This document shows, piece after piece, positions 31,285 to 31,303 of a DNA stretch of 31,303 nucleotides (the first letter of the stretch is position 1; every line of letters begins with the position of its first letter). Under the pieces are notes generated by a model. The model was given only the letters and a program-made list of their open reading frames with translations, ran no database searches and had not been told where the DNA came from. This DNA comes from JAICIG01 sp035532215. GTDB taxonomy: Bacteria; Planctomycetota; Planctomycetia; Pirellulales; JAICIG01. The stretch is from contig DATKRK010000210.1 of the NCBI GenBank assembly GCA_035532215.1, forward strand, positions 1-31,303, written 5' to 3'. Made by a program: the position numbers and the translations under genes.

Positions 31285-31303
31285 ATGTCCGTCCGCCGCT
31301 CCC

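Overview
The window looks like chromosomal DNA from a high-GC planctomycete, probably of the Pirellulales type. The evidence is a 414-codon-scale secreted protein with the planctomycete ASALCHKPLYFEQ / LGHYRPGSCAPY signature, two small membrane proteins beginning with the FSLRT-type N-terminus common in that phylum, a very large orphan protein, and many short palindromic intergenic repeats. No rRNA, tRNA, CRISPR array or complete insertion sequence was found.

Layout. 1-974 (-) is a secreted lipase-like alpha/beta hydrolase cut by the window edge. 975-1765 has no gene and carries two MITE-like palindromic elements. 1766-3031 (+) is a secreted protein with one CxxCH haem motif. 3185-5536 (-) is purH followed with no gap by trpC. 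5708-5950 (+) is a Phd/YefM-type antitoxin with no toxin beside it. 6056-7414 (-) is an exported PQQ/beta-propeller protein. 7544-11500 (+) is a 1318-residue protein of unknown function. 11743-13211 (+) is a zinc amidase overlapping an alpha/beta hydrolase that has Asp where the nucleophile Ser should be. 13374-15966 (-) holds guaB and a secreted planctomycete protein that overlaps the guaB 3' end. 16332-17464 holds a small coiled-coil ORF and a nuclease-like protein with homing-endonuclease-associated repeats.

17727-19562 is a type II restriction-modification island: a BsaWI-like endonuclease (-), then a MerR-type HTH protein and a beta-class N4-cytosine methyltransferase (+). It looks lower in G+C than its surroundings and was probably acquired by transfer. 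19603-20625 (-) is an HtrA-like protease without an export signal, and 20876-21343 (-) is a small membrane protein. 21344-22186 is an 840-bp gene-free stretch crowded with repeats, including one palindromic element nested in another.

28317 down to 22187 (-) is a flagellar regulatory/export cluster in the order flhA, flhF, flhG, a small membrane protein, fliA. FlhA is the export-gate protein, FlhF and FlhG are the paired GTPase and ATPase that set flagellar position and number, and FliA is the flagellar sigma factor. Palindromic repeats have entered this cluster at three places: between flhA and flhF, inside the flhF reading frame, and between flhF and flhG. The window ends with a thioredoxin-fold lipoprotein, a sulfotransferase whose C-terminus runs into a 7-bp tandem repeat, and a second FSLRT-type membrane protein.

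The most interesting items are the R-M island with its HTH gene, the Asp nucleophile-elbow hydrolase coupled to an amidase, and the invasion of a flagellar operon by palindromic repeats, including an in-frame insertion in flhF. All assignments come from reading the sequence; no database search was possible.
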